Positions 17,968 to 26,732 of a stretch of DNA of 64,000 nucleotides are shown here, in pieces. A program made the position numbers and the translations under genes. The DNA is from Mucilaginibacter sp. OK268. GTDB lineage: Bacteria; Bacteroidota; Bacteroidia; Sphingobacteriales; Sphingobacteriaceae. Where the stretch lies: assembly GCF_900103125.1 (NCBI RefSeq), contig NZ_FNJV01000001.1:1302001-1366000 (forward strand), read 5' to 3'. Positions within the stretch are counted from its first letter, which is position 1; each line of letters starts with the position of its first letter. Under the pieces are notes generated by a model that saw only the letters and a program-made list of their open reading frames with translations, was not told the DNA's origin and did no database searches.

Positions 17968-18740
17968 TGGATATAAAAATGGAAACACATTTAAATACCC
18001 CCAAAGTTACCATTATTACGGTTGTATATAATGCAGTTGCTACTATTGAAGATACCATCCTGAGCGTGATCAATCAAACCTATCACAATATCGAATATAT
18101 TATTGTTGATGGTGGCTCAACCGATGGTACTTTAAAAGTGATCAATATGTACAAGGAGCGGGTAAGCCGCTTCATCAGTGAGCCCGATAAAGGTATAGCT
18201 GATGGCTTTAATAAGGGTATAGCCATGGCTACCGGCGATTGGATAGGGATGATCAATGCTGATGATTGGTATGCCCTTGATGCGGTGGAAGTGATGATGA
18301 ACAGGGGCTCGGCGAAGGATGATGTACGTTGTGGTAACATTATGCTGATAGGTAAAAATGGATTTGAGCGTGAAAAAAAGAGCAAAGTAGGCTGGTTGAA
18401 TTTTGGAATGTACATTATGCATCCCACCTGTTTTATCCGAAAAGAAGTTTACCAAAAAACAGGCAAGTATGATATCAGTCTGAAAATAGCGATGGACTTT
18501 GATATGTTTCTGCGGATAAAATATAATGGTTTTGAAATTGCACATATTGATGAAACCGTAGCTTATATGCGTATGGATGGGGTAAGTAACGATACCGTGA
18601 AAATGCACCATGAAGAACTTGCTGTAATGCGCCGGCACTTAAAAGGTCTCAATTATTTTAATTCCTGGCTCTTTAATTATTTGAACCGCTTGCGCTGGAA
18701 ATATTTTTACAAAGATCCGCTAAGAACACAATTAAACTGA
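17967..18740 (+). CDS. Family 2 glycosyltransferase
   Basis: 257 residues. GT-A fold motifs: TIITVVYNAVATIEDTILSV, VDGGSTDGT (about 47-55) binding the nucleotide, and the metal-binding acidic pair in MINADDWY (about 93-100). It continues IMHPTCFIRKEVY and MDFDMFLRIK, typical of COG0463/WcaA-like enzymes. No membrane helix, so it acts on the cytoplasmic face of the membrane building the lipid-linked repeat unit. The start overlaps the wzy stop by one base; a second Met at codon 5 is possible. Donor sugar unknown. Confidence 0.9.
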   Translation: MDIKMETHLNTPKVTIITVVYNAVATIEDTILSVINQTYHNIEYIIVDGGSTDGTLKVINMYKERVSRFISEPDKGIADGFNKGIAMATGDWIGMINADDWYALDAVEVMMNRGSAKDDVRCGNIMLIGKNGFEREKKSKVGWLNFGMYIMHPTCFIRKEVYQKTGKYDISLKIAMDFDMFLRIKYNGFEIAHIDETVAYMRMDGVSNDTVKMHHEELAVMRRHLKGLNYFNSWLFNYLNRLRWKYFYKDPLRTQLN

Positions 18741-18768
18741 GATAAGCGAAAAACCTGATACCCCTGTC

Positions 18769-20070
18769 ATGAAAAAAAAGATACTTATATCGGCTTATGC
18801 AATATCTCCTTTTAGAGGTTCTGAGTATGGTGCCGCCTGGAATACGGTAACCCATCTGGCCAGTCAGCATGAGGTATGGGTGGTTTATGGTATGTCTGAT
18901 AATTTTATGGGCGATACCCAAACCATGAAAAAATACGTGGAGGAAACGCCTTTAGCTTCAGTTCAATTTATCGAGGTACAGCCTGGGCGTTTGGCCAAAG
19001 CAATTACCTTGTTAGATAAAGCCGGCCTGGGCTGGTTCTTTTACTTTGCCTACTATTTGTGGCAAAAAAAGGCGTTGAGTGTCGCCCGCGAAGTTTTAAA
19101 AACCGTTGATATTGATGTAGTGCACCAGTTAGGGCCTATCGGCTACCGTGAGCCCGGCTTTTTATGGAAGCTGAATAAACCAACAGTTTGGGGGCCAATA
19201 GGCGGCATGAACATCATCAACCCAGAGTTGCTGAAAGGGAAACCTTTTTCAACTCGATTGAAATTCAATGTAAAAAACACGATCAACCATATCCAGTTAA
19301 ATTATTCAAAACGCATCAGGGAAGCATTTTTGCAGGCTGATGTACTGGTGGCAGCTACCTCTGCCGGGCAGCAAACCATTCGCGAAAAATTTGGAGTGGA
19401 AAGTTATTATCTATCCGAACAAGGCATCGTTAATCATACTTTTTTGGATGAGTCAAAGTTTGATCACATCAACCAACAGGTTCAGCTGGTATGGTCGGGC
19501 ACGCTTATCGAACGTAAAAACTTTAGCATGTGCCTTGATGTCCTGGCAAAAGTTAAACAGAATAACTGGAAGTTGCACGTATTGGGCAATGGTCCGCTAA
19601 AAGAAAAGTTACAGCAAAAGGCCGCTGAGCTAAAATTAACCGATCACCTGGTATGGCATGGCCACATACCCCGGCCGGATGCTATCCGTGTGATGTCGGG
19701 GGCTCATCTGCACATCATCACCAGTATAGCCGAAGATAATCCGGCTGTGATATTTGAGGCTTTAACTTATGGTGTACCTACCCTAACTATGGATCATTGC
19801 GGTATGGGTAACGTGATCTGTAATAAATGCGGCATCAAAATAAAACTGGATGTCTACGATACTATCGTCAATAATATGAGCGCTGCCCTGGAGGATGTGC
19901 TGGTAAATCCGCATAAACTGGTTGATCTGGCACAAACAACATTAATATGCGCTGCCGATCATAGCTGGGATAACAGGCTGGCCAGGTTGAACAGTATGTA
20001 TGAAGAGGCTATTCAGGTACGTGAAAAACGTTATGATTTATCACCCAAACTAACCCCATTAACTGCCTGA
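18769..20070 (+). CDS. Family 4 glycosyltransferase
   Basis: 433 residues, GT-B fold. N-terminal domain: ISAYAISPFRGSEYGAAWNTVTHL, a Gly-rich acceptor-side loop. C-terminal donor domain: WSGTLIERKNFSMCLDVLAKV, HVLGNGPLKEKL, WHGHIPRPDAIRVM and the retaining E-x7-E signature in AEDNPAVIFEALTYGVPTL. It belongs to the retaining GT4 group. It lies 28 bp after the GT2 gene and two bases before the next GT4 gene, all cotranscribed. It adds one sugar of the repeat unit; linkage unknown. Confidence 0.9.
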   Translation: MKKKILISAYAISPFRGSEYGAAWNTVTHLASQHEVWVVYGMSDNFMGDTQTMKKYVEETPLASVQFIEVQPGRLAKAITLLDKAGLGWFFYFAYYLWQKKALSVAREVLKTVDIDVVHQLGPIGYREPGFLWKLNKPTVWGPIGGMNIINPELLKGKPFSTRLKFNVKNTINHIQLNYSKRIREAFLQADVLVAATSAGQQTIREKFGVESYYLSEQGIVNHTFLDESKFDHINQQVQLVWSGTLIERKNFSMCLDVLAKVKQNNWKLHVLGNGPLKEKLQQKAAELKLTDHLVWHGHIPRPDAIRVMSGAHLHIITSIAEDNPAVIFEALTYGVPTLTMDHCGMGNVICNKCGIKIKLDVYDTIVNNMSAALEDVLVNPHKLVDLAQTTLICAADHSWDNRLARLNSMYEEAIQVREKRYDLSPKLTPLTA

Positions 20071-20071
20071 T

Positions 20072-21214
20072 ATGCTTGCCAACCGTCAACATAAAACAAT
20101 CAAATTAGGTATTGATGCCAAGTGGTTTTTCAAAGGGCCGCCGAGTGGCAACATGGTGGTGAAAAACCTGGTGAACGAGATGGTGAATAACCCTAATGAT
20201 CAGTTTCAGCTTTACCTGCTCATTACCCGCGATTGTAAAAAACAGGCGCTCGCATATTTTCCTTCATCCGTAAAACTCATTTTTTTGCCGGTTATCCCCA
20301 ATATGTTATCCAACATGTTGCTGGTGCCTTTAATAGCCCGGGTATATGGCCTGCAGGCGGTGCTGTTTCAAAATTTCAGTAGTCTGTGGAACAATAAATT
20401 ATGCAAAATAGTTTACATACATGATGTTTTGTTTTTAGATTATCCGCAGTATTATTCGGGTTCGGAGATCGCGTATTTCAGTAAAATGAAGCGTTTAGCC
20501 GCCAAGGCCGATATGATCATTACCATATCCAATTCAGAAAAGGAGCGGTTGGTTAAAAATAACGTTGCCGGCGAAAACAGGATAGCTGTTGTTTACCACG
20601 GCATCAACCATGCTTTTAAAACATTAGCTAACTATGCCGATGACAGTGTAAGCGCTTTTATGCATAAGTATAATCTGCCCGCCAAATACCTGTTATACGT
20701 AGGGCGTGTGAACATCCGCAAAAATATATTTCACCTGGTTAGCGCCCTGAACCTGCTGGATGATAAGGCTATTAAACTGGTGGTTGCCGGTGAGCTGGGC
20801 AGTGATATCGATTTACTGAAAGATCATATTCAGGTCGAAGGGCTTTCGCACCGGGTTATCTTCACCGGACATGTTCCCGAAGAAGATCTGTATCTGATCT
20901 ACGCCAATGCCACCGTTTTCTGTTTCCCCTCATTTGCCGAAGGTTTTGGCCTGCCACCACTGGAAGCTATGCAATGCGGGGTGCCGGTTGTGGTATCGCG
21001 ACGTACCGCTATGCCGGAGGTTTGCGGAGATGCGGCTATATATATTGATCCCGATCATCCCGAAGATATTGCCGAAAAGATCAATTTTTTGCTAAACGAT
21101 ACGGTGCTGTACCAGAAAAAAGTGTTGGAAGGGATTGACCATGCCAAGAAATTCTCCTGGCAACTATCGGCAAATGGAATATTAAAATTAATAGGCGATG
21201 CATACATTAATTGA
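20072..21214 (+). CDS. Family 4 glycosyltransferase (mannosyltransferase-like)
   Basis: 380 residues, GT-B fold. N-terminal GIDAKWFFKGPPSGNMVVKNL, middle VYIHDVLFLDYPQYYSG, and donor domain LLYVGRVNIRKNIFHLVSAL plus the E-x7-E motif in FPSFAEGFGLPPLEAMQCGVPVV. The H-D-x-x-F/x-x-D-Y-P segment and the R-K-N-I motif resemble WbaZ/MtfB-like mannosyltransferases, but the sugar is not certain. It starts one base after the preceding GT4 stop, and its end overlaps the next gene by 17 bp, so it is tightly coupled. Confidence 0.9.
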   Translation: MLANRQHKTIKLGIDAKWFFKGPPSGNMVVKNLVNEMVNNPNDQFQLYLLITRDCKKQALAYFPSSVKLIFLPVIPNMLSNMLLVPLIARVYGLQAVLFQNFSSLWNNKLCKIVYIHDVLFLDYPQYYSGSEIAYFSKMKRLAAKADMIITISNSEKERLVKNNVAGENRIAVVYHGINHAFKTLANYADDSVSAFMHKYNLPAKYLLYVGRVNIRKNIFHLVSALNLLDDKAIKLVVAGELGSDIDLLKDHIQVEGLSHRVIFTGHVPEEDLYLIYANATVFCFPSFAEGFGLPPLEAMQCGVPVVVSRRTAMPEVCGDAAIYIDPDHPEDIAEKINFLLNDTVLYQKKVLEGIDHAKKFSWQLSANGILKLIGDAYIN

Positions 21215-21923
21215 AAAGGTAATACGCAGGCTTAAAAATAACCCGGATTATAAGTTCGAGAATGACTATAGTTTGCGGGAGCTGTCGGTTATTTTATGGG
21301 GCAGGGGCCGGCAATTATCCCGTGGTGCATGGAAGCGGATGTTTTTTAAAAGCTCGGATGGTTTGGTATTCATTGGGTCGCATGTAAATATCAAGCACCC
21401 TTATCTGTTTTCGGCAGGTAAAAACCTCATTATTGAAGATCATGTTTATATTAATGCCTTATCGTCCGAAGGCATCCGGATCAAAAACAATGTTTCTATT
21501 GCCCGTAACTGTACGCTGATCTGTACCGGTGTCATCGCTCAAAAAGGTAAAGGGATCATTGTGGGTAATTGCAGCGGTATTAACGCGGGTACTTATTTAG
21601 GCGGTCAGGGAGGTATTGAAATTGGCGATAATGTGATCATTGGCCCCGGGGTTAAAATATTTTCAGAGAACCACAACTTTTCTGATTTTAACATCAATAT
21701 CAAGGATCAGGGTGTAACCCGGAATGGTGTTTTTATCCATGACAATTGCTGGATAGGTGCCGGTGTAACCATATTAGCGGGTGTAACCATAGGCGAAGGT
21801 TGCGTAATAGCCGCCGGTAGTATTGTTACCAAAACGGTGGCGCCCCATTCGGTAGTGGCCGGGGTGCCCGCTAAAGTTTTAAAGAAACGCGGCGAGTTGC
21901 TTAGCCAGGAAGTACCAGTATAA
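21198..21923 (+). CDS. Hexapeptide-repeat acyltransferase
   Basis: 241 residues. It overlaps the GT4 gene by 17 bp; the ATG at 21198 opens MHTLIEKVIRRLK, a basic amphipathic helix that could rest on the membrane. A left-handed beta-helix follows with many hexapeptide turns (IIEDHVYINALSSEGIRIKN, then IIVGNCSGINAGTYLGG). The catalytic-type turn is FSENHNFSDF, followed by GVTILAGVTIGEGCVIAAGSIV and GVPAKVLKKRG. Likely an O- or N-acetyltransferase acting on the repeat unit or its precursor. No N-terminal PglD-like Rossmann domain is present, so a PglB/PglD-type role is less likely. Confidence 0.85.
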   Translation: MHTLIEKVIRRLKNNPDYKFENDYSLRELSVILWGRGRQLSRGAWKRMFFKSSDGLVFIGSHVNIKHPYLFSAGKNLIIEDHVYINALSSEGIRIKNNVSIARNCTLICTGVIAQKGKGIIVGNCSGINAGTYLGGQGGIEIGDNVIIGPGVKIFSENHNFSDFNINIKDQGVTRNGVFIHDNCWIGAGVTILAGVTIGEGCVIAAGSIVTKTVAPHSVVAGVPAKVLKKRGELLSQEVPV

Positions 21924-21947
21924 AATCATAACTCCTAAATCAAAATT

Positions 21948-22493
21948 ATGCCCGCAAATAATATGGCAAAACTCAAAGGCTCGGTATTGTACATGGTATG
22001 TGGCATCATAGGCTGGCTACCGTTCCATACGCTAAGGATATTTTTGCTACGCATGTTAAAAGCTAAAATAAGCTGGAAGGTTGGCTTGTACAGGGGCTTT
22101 GAAGTAAGGAGCCCATGGAAATTGAGCATTGGGGCTGGTACCATAGTGGGGCACAACGCTTTGCTGGATGCGCGTATGGGTTTAACCATTGGTAATAATG
22201 TAAACATCAGTAATGAGGTGATGATCTGGACGCTTCATCATGACTATAATAGTCCTGATTTTGCACAGACAGGGCAACCGGTAGTAATTGAAGATTATGT
22301 TTGGTTATGTTCGCGTACCGTTATTTTACCGGGTGTTACCATTGGTAAAGGTGCTGTGGTTGCCGCTGGCGCGGTAGTTACCCGCAATGTGCCACCCTAT
22401 ACGGTGGTTGGTGGCGTACCTGCCAAACCCATAGCCAAACGAAATGAAAATCTTACTTACGATTTAAGCGACGCGGTTTTACCCATTATTTAA
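21948..22493 (+). CDS. Hexapeptide-repeat acyltransferase (WcaF-like)
   Basis: 181 residues; a second ATG five codons in (21963) is an equally possible start. Short helical N-terminus, then a beta-helix: [44 protein letters not shown], which has the His-rich catalytic turn and the L-H-H-D spacing of WcaF/NodL-like acetyltransferases. It closes with [11 protein letters not shown]. It lies 24 bp after the previous acyltransferase and ends the first plus-strand run. Its TAA stop overlaps the stop of the convergent gene in a shared TTAA at 22490-22493. Confidence 0.85.
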   Translation: MPANNMAKLKGSVLYMVCGIIGWLPFHTLRIFLLRMLKAKISWKVGLYRGFEVRSPWKLSIGAGTIVGHNALLDARMGLTIGNNVNISNEVMIWTLHHDYNSPDFAQTGQPVVIEDYVWLCSRTVILPGVTIGKGAVVAAGAVVTRNVPPYTVVGGVPAKPIAKRNENLTYDLSDAVLPII

Positions 22494-23158
22494 TACCACC
22501 ATTTAATTCCGGTTTTCAATACGCGCATTGGGTTGCCGCCAAAAATGGAATTTTCGCCGCTCAATGGTTTGGTTACCATGGAGTTGGCTGCTACCACACT
22601 GCCCGATGGTATTACCGCTCCTTTTAAAATGGTGCATTTACAACCCACCCAAACATTATCGCCAATAATAACCTCTTTTGGGTGGTTAAAAACTTCGCCG
22701 GTTGCTTCGTCGGCAATGTGATGAAAATCGGTATCCATTACGAGTGATTCCCATGATATACCGCTGTGGTCGCCAATTACTATTTTTTTGGCAGCTACAA
22801 TGGCGCATTCTGTACTCATGTTAAAATCGTCGCCAAAAATAAGCTCAGCATTTTTAAAAACGTTGATTTTGCAGCCATGCATAATAAAAGCCCTGCCATT
22901 AAAAATAACATCCCCGTCTACTTCCCATACCGCCCTTGATCTTTTAAAGTCGGTAATTCCAATAGCGCCATAACCAATCTGTATCAAGGCGGTTCTGATA
23001 GGCGCGTTGATAATTACCCTGCCTTTTGTTTTGTGCAGGAACACGTTGCGTGATATTAATACCGGGAATTTGATGGCGGTTTTAAAAGGGAAATATCTGA
23101 AGTTAAAAATGATGCTCTTTAAATTGATCCTCCTCAGGAATTTGAATACTTTGATCAT
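22490..23158 (-). CDS. Hexapeptide-repeat acyltransferase on the opposite strand
   Basis: 222 residues, ATG start, convergent with the plus-strand locus. N-terminal basic region [18 protein letters not shown]. The beta-helix then includes [48 protein letters not shown], the catalytic turn [10 protein letters not shown], and the tail [33 protein letters not shown]. The pattern is that of the VatD/maltose-acetyltransferase-like group. It is the only minus-strand gene inside the locus, so it must have its own promoter in the 265-bp spacer to its right. It may modify the same polymer under separate control. Confidence 0.85.
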   Translation of the reverse strand: MIKVFKFLRRINLKSIIFNFRYFPFKTAIKFPVLISRNVFLHKTKGRVIINAPIRTALIQIGYGAIGITDFKRSRAVWEVDGDVIFNGRAFIMHGCKINVFKNAELIFGDDFNMSTECAIVAAKKIVIGDHSGISWESLVMDTDFHHIADEATGEVFNHPKEVIIGDNVWVGCKCTILKGAVIPSGSVVAANSMVTKPLSGENSIFGGNPMRVLKTGIKWWY

Positions 23159-23248
23159 TAATTATTATTTAGGGGCGTAATACATATAAGTATAATAAAT
23201 TTTTATTGAAAAATATAATGTTTTTCTATAATCAGCTCTACTTTCCTG

Positions 23249-23292
23249 TTTATTTTGTTCACTCGTGTTTTTAACATCCTGTTTGTTCACAT
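23249..23292 (+). promoter_or_regulatory. Candidate operator upstream of the second polysaccharide unit
   Basis: Contains TTTATTTTGTTCACT (23249-23263) and TTGTTCACAT (23283-23292). The first matches 13 of 15 bases at 12030-12044; the second is identical to 12054-12063. The distance between element starts is 34 bp here and 24 bp there, a difference of one helical turn. It lies 130-175 bp before the start of the DUF1972-type transferase. Confidence 0.4.
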
Positions 23293-23423
23293 AGCTTACA
23301 AACGAAGCTTTTGCCTGTGTTTCTACGTATAATTATACATGGTTCGATCAGAAGACATAAACTGATGGCCAGAGCCCTAAAATATTGATCTATTATTGAT
23401 TAAGGTATTAAATATATATTATT

Positions 23424-24584
23424 ATGCGTATAGCTATCATTGGAACCAGGGGTATTCCGAACCATTACGGCGGTTTTGAACAATGCGCTGAATATTTGGC
23501 TGCAGGCTTGGTCAAAAAAGGTTATGAGGTAGTTGTTTATAATTCTCATAACCATCCGTACCAGGAAAAAACCTGGAATTCTGTTGAAATATGCCACTGT
23601 TACGACCCGGAGTTCAAACTGGGAACAGCAGGTCAGTTTTTATACGACTATAACTGCATAAAAGATTTAAAGAAAAAAAAGCTTGACATTATTCTTCAAT
23701 TAGGGTATACCAGCAGTTCTGTCTGGGGCTGGCTTTTACCCAGAAATACTGTGGTTACCACCAATATGGACGGCCTGGAGTGGAAAAGATCAAAATACTC
23801 CAAACCGGTTCAGGCGTTTTTAAGATTTGCCGAAAAACTGGCTGTACGCTACAGTGATCATCTGATAGCTGATTCTGTAGAGATCCAAAGATATCTTGAG
23901 AACAAGTACAATAAAAAATCAACCTATATAGCTTATGGGGCCGATATATTTGATCAGCCCGATTCTTCGGTACTGGAGGAATTTAAGTTGACAGCCAACC
24001 AATACGACATGTTGGTTGCCCGCATGGAACCCGAAAATAGTATCGAAACCATCTTAGATGGGGTAGTTAAGGCCGGTATCAACCGTGAGTTTTTGGTAGT
24101 GGGTAGTACTAATAATGATTTTGGTACTTATTTAAAAGCGAAATTTGCATATTATGATAATATTAAATTCTGCGGTGGTGTATATAATATGAATAAGCTT
24201 AATAATTTAAGATATTATTCTAACTTATATTTTCATGGTCATACTGTAGGCGGTACCAATCCGTCGCTGTTAGAGGCTATGGCATCAAACAGTTTGATCT
24301 GCTCAAATGATAATAAATTTAACCGTGCCATTCTTGAAAACGATGCCCTGTATTTTACAGATGCCGATGATGTGGTGTTCCATCTGCTTACCGGTAACAA
24401 AACAGAGGCTCGCTTTATCCAGTTAATGGAGAACAACAAACAAAAAATAACTGAGCTTTATACCTGCGACAAGATCATCGATTTATATGCAGATCATTTT
24501 GAATCGATCATGGCAGAACGCGGGAAAGTTTATCAACCCAAAACGGTTAATCCTGAAGTATCATTCCTTTTAGAAAATTTATAG
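23424..24584 (+). CDS. DUF1972-type family 4 glycosyltransferase (rhamnosyltransferase-like)
   Basis: 386 residues. The N-terminus IAIIGTRGIPNHYGGFEQCAEYL is the signature of the DUF1972 N-terminal domain found in WsaF/RgpA-like transferases. The donor domain has the signature segment VGGTNPSLLEAMASNSLI, with Glu positioned as in GT4 enzymes, and NMDGLEWKRSKYSKPVQAFLRFAE in the cleft. Characterised relatives transfer rhamnose, but donor specificity here is inferred only. It is the first gene of a second plus-strand unit, four bp before the Wza-like gene. Separation from the other transferases suggests it adds the first or a branching sugar. Confidence 0.88.
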   Translation: MRIAIIGTRGIPNHYGGFEQCAEYLAAGLVKKGYEVVVYNSHNHPYQEKTWNSVEICHCYDPEFKLGTAGQFLYDYNCIKDLKKKKLDIILQLGYTSSSVWGWLLPRNTVVTTNMDGLEWKRSKYSKPVQAFLRFAEKLAVRYSDHLIADSVEIQRYLENKYNKKSTYIAYGADIFDQPDSSVLEEFKLTANQYDMLVARMEPENSIETILDGVVKAGINREFLVVGSTNNDFGTYLKAKFAYYDNIKFCGGVYNMNKLNNLRYYSNLYFHGHTVGGTNPSLLEAMASNSLICSNDNKFNRAILENDALYFTDADDVVFHLLTGNKTEARFIQLMENNKQKITELYTCDKIIDLYADHFESIMAERGKVYQPKTVNPEVSFLLENL

Positions 24585-24588
24585 ATCA

Positions 24589-25395
24589 ATGCGAATTAAT
24601 AGATTACTAAGCTATTTACCGGTACTTTTTGCGGTAAGCGCCCTTACTATGCTTTTGGGTTCATGTTCATACAAACAGAACCAGGCCTATTTTGAACAAA
24701 ACTCCAAAGCGCAGGCTGCTCCTGTAAAAATGGAGGATTACAAGATCGCTGAGTATAAAATTAAAGCAGGCGATATTTTACGGGTTCGGAATTTGCAGAG
24801 CATTAAATTAATTACCGACGAGGCCAGTGCCGCCAGCAGTACAGATCAGGCATCATCCGGAGGTAGTACCCAGGCATTGGATTACCAGGTTGAAAGCGAT
24901 GGTACCATTGCACTGCCGGTAATTGGACGAGTACAGGTAGCGGGTTTATCAAGGTTGGAAACATCAAATAAGCTGGACGACCTGTACCGGAAAAATGTGC
25001 TTAAAAATCCAATTATAGAAGTTAAGGTGATCAATTTGAAGGCTACATTGGTAGGAGAGGTAAAAAGACCTGGTAATTATCCCTTGCTGAAAGATGAAAC
25101 CACCCTGATGGAAATATTGGGTGAAGCAGGTGGACTTACCGAAAAAGGTAACGAAAAAAAGGTGAGAATAGTGAGGGGTGGAGGGCTGCAAAGCAAACAG
25201 ATCATTGAGGTTGACCTTGATGATGTGGCATCTTTATCAAACCCCGAAACCATTGTCCAAAATCAGGATATCATTTATGTGGAACAAAACAGGCGCGCTA
25301 TACGTAATGATAAATTACAGAACATTACTACCATTGCCCAGCCGGCTTTGCTTTTACTGAATACGGCTTTAATTATTCTTACACTTAGAAAATAA
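24589..25395 (+). CDS. Wza-like polysaccharide export lipoprotein
   Basis: 268 residues. The signal peptide ends LLGSC with lipidated Cys26. A Poly_export domain starts near YKIKAGDILRVRN (about 55-67) and runs to IALPVIGRVQVAGLSRLE. An SLBB-type domain follows (ATLVGEVKRPGNYPLL, then LMEILGEAGGLTEKGN). A C-terminal hydrophobic stretch ALLLLNTALIILTL fits the membrane segment seen in Bacteroidota members, which are shorter than E. coli Wza (about 379 residues). It would be the outer-membrane exit for the polymer and the partner of the Wzc-like kinase. It closes the locus and is followed by a strong terminator. Confidence 0.9.
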   Translation: MRINRLLSYLPVLFAVSALTMLLGSCSYKQNQAYFEQNSKAQAAPVKMEDYKIAEYKIKAGDILRVRNLQSIKLITDEASAASSTDQASSGGSTQALDYQVESDGTIALPVIGRVQVAGLSRLETSNKLDDLYRKNVLKNPIIEVKVINLKATLVGEVKRPGNYPLLKDETTLMEILGEAGGLTEKGNEKKVRIVRGGGLQSKQIIEVDLDDVASLSNPETIVQNQDIIYVEQNRRAIRNDKLQNITTIAQPALLLLNTALIILTLRK

Positions 25396-25435
25396 GTTAG
25401 CCCTACATCTGAAACCTGATTACTGTTTGCACTAC

Positions 25436-25663
25436 CTACAAAGTATGATCCCCAGGCATAGCTTGCCTGGGGATCTGTTTTTTTTGAAGAATTGCCCGCT
25501 TTCCGGATCTATGGTTTAAGCCAGTTTTTTTCTTTTTTATTTCAAGGTTGGGTAAAAAAGCGGTAAGTATACCAATGAGGGGTAAAAAGGCGCATACGTG
25601 AAATACATAGCTAATGCTGGTGCTATCGGCCAGCTTACCCAATATGGCCGACCCTAAACCATG
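25436..25663 (-). pseudogene. C-terminal remnant of an MFS transporter
   Basis: On the minus strand one frame reads GLGSAILGKLADSTS from about 25661, then ISYVFHVCAFLPLIGILTAFLP. This matches the last two transmembrane segments of fosmidomycin-resistance-like MFS exporters (G-L-G-x-x-x-L-G-K-L-A-D, then LPL-G-x-L-x-x-FLP). A TAA stop lies five codons upstream of GLGS, and no MFS coding sequence is seen further upstream. The rest of the transporter has been lost. The reading continues as low-complexity residues to a stop near 25436, overlapping the terminator, so the native C-terminus is probably also altered. The piece is about 40-45 recognisable codons. Confidence 0.65.
25447..25485 (+). terminator. 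Strong intrinsic terminator after the polysaccharide locus
   Basis: A perfect 12-bp stem (25447-25458 with 25464-25475; arm GATCCCCAGGCA), 5-nt loop TAGCT, then TG and eight T. It ends the plus-strand unit 52 bp after the Wza-like stop. Confidence 0.9.
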
Positions 25664-25821
25664 CCTTTCTTTTTAAAAAGAAAATTTAATTAAAAAATGA
25701 TAAATCCTTTGCATGATCAATACTTTCTTTAATGTGCAATATTTATAAATTTATAACCTGATAAAATCCTATTTTCACGGCTCGAAAGTCGAACGTAAAG
25801 CACAAGATATTAATCAATAAA

Positions 25822-26631
25822 ATGAAGAAAATAATTTTAGTAACCGGAGCATCCTCTGGTTTGGGCCGGGCTACGGCTAGCGCACTATCGGCCCAGGGAC
25901 ATACAGTTTACGGCACCAGTCGCGACCTGAAACGCATCAGCAATGTATCGTTTACTCCCCTGGAGATGGATGTTACTAATGATGCCTCGGTAAACGCGGC
26001 CATCGCCACCATCCTCAAAGCCGAAGGTCGTATAGATGTGGTGGTAAATAATGCCGGTAACGGTATTGCCGCGCCTTTATACGCTGTGCAGGTTGATGAT
26101 GCCAAAAAACAGTTCGAAGTGAACTTTTTTGGTGTGGTACGTGTAAACAGCGCCGTGTTACCCGGTATGATTGAGAAAAAACAGGGCCTGGTGATCAACA
26201 TTAGTTCATTGGCCGGTTTGTTTGGTTTGCCGTACCAGGGTTTATATAGTGCCTCAAAATTCGCTATTGAAGGATATTCACAAAGCTTACGCATGGAATT
26301 GCAAAACACGGGCGTTAAAGTTGCCGTGGTAAATCCGGGCGACTTTAAAACCGATTTTACCGGCAGCCGCGAAAAAGTGCCTTTTACCTTGCCAAATGAG
26401 CAGCTGAAAAAAGAGTTTGAAGCAGCCGTAGCCAGCATGGAAAAAGACGAAAGCATTGGTGGCGAAGCCAGCAAAGTGGCCGATCAGGTTTGTAAAATAG
26501 TGGCTAAATCAAAACCGGCGCATAACTACCTGGTAGGGGCATTGGGTCAAACCATTGTGCCTACACTTAAAGCCATACTGCCGGGCTCCATATTTGTAAA
26601 GCTGATGAATGATCATTACGGGATAAAATAA
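25822..26631 (+). CDS. Short-chain dehydrogenase/reductase (SDR)
   Basis: 269 residues, classical SDR size. Cofactor motif VTGASSGLGRATA (6-18; T-G-x-x-x-G-x-G), VVNNAGNGIAAPLY (N-N-A-G), catalytic Ser in NISSLAGLFG, and Y-x-x-x-K in LYSASKFAIEGYSQSLRME. The Arg/Thr pattern after the second strand (GTSRDLKRIS) suggests NADP(H). It oxidises or reduces an unknown alcohol/carbonyl; the family cannot be resolved further. It has its own spacer on both sides and ends in front of the octamer-word element of locus C. Confidence 0.9.
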   Translation: MKKIILVTGASSGLGRATASALSAQGHTVYGTSRDLKRISNVSFTPLEMDVTNDASVNAAIATILKAEGRIDVVVNNAGNGIAAPLYAVQVDDAKKQFEVNFFGVVRVNSAVLPGMIEKKQGLVINISSLAGLFGLPYQGLYSASKFAIEGYSQSLRMELQNTGVKVAVVNPGDFKTDFTGSREKVPFTLPNEQLKKEFEAAVASMEKDESIGGEASKVADQVCKIVAKSKPAHNYLVGALGQTIVPTLKAILPGSIFVKLMNDHYGIK

Positions 26632-26641
26632 TTTGGTGAGT

Positions 26642-26710
26642 GGGAGTAGTGAGTGGTGAATGGTTGGCTAATGTATAAAATGGAGCCCCCGTTAACCACT
26701 CACTACTCCC
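26642..26710. repeat. Octamer-word quasi-palindrome (locus C)
   Basis: Arms GGGAGTAGTGAGTGGT (26642-26657) and its exact complement (26695-26710) form a 16-bp stem around a 37-nt loop. The flanks extend the word GTGAGTGG: GTAAGTGG and TTAAGTGG in the right arm read on the minus strand. It lies in the 101-bp spacer between the SDR and the UMF1 transporter. It ends 22 bp before the ATG and may act as terminator or leader structure. Confidence 0.7.
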
Positions 26711-26732
26711 CACTTAACCACTTACCATTACA

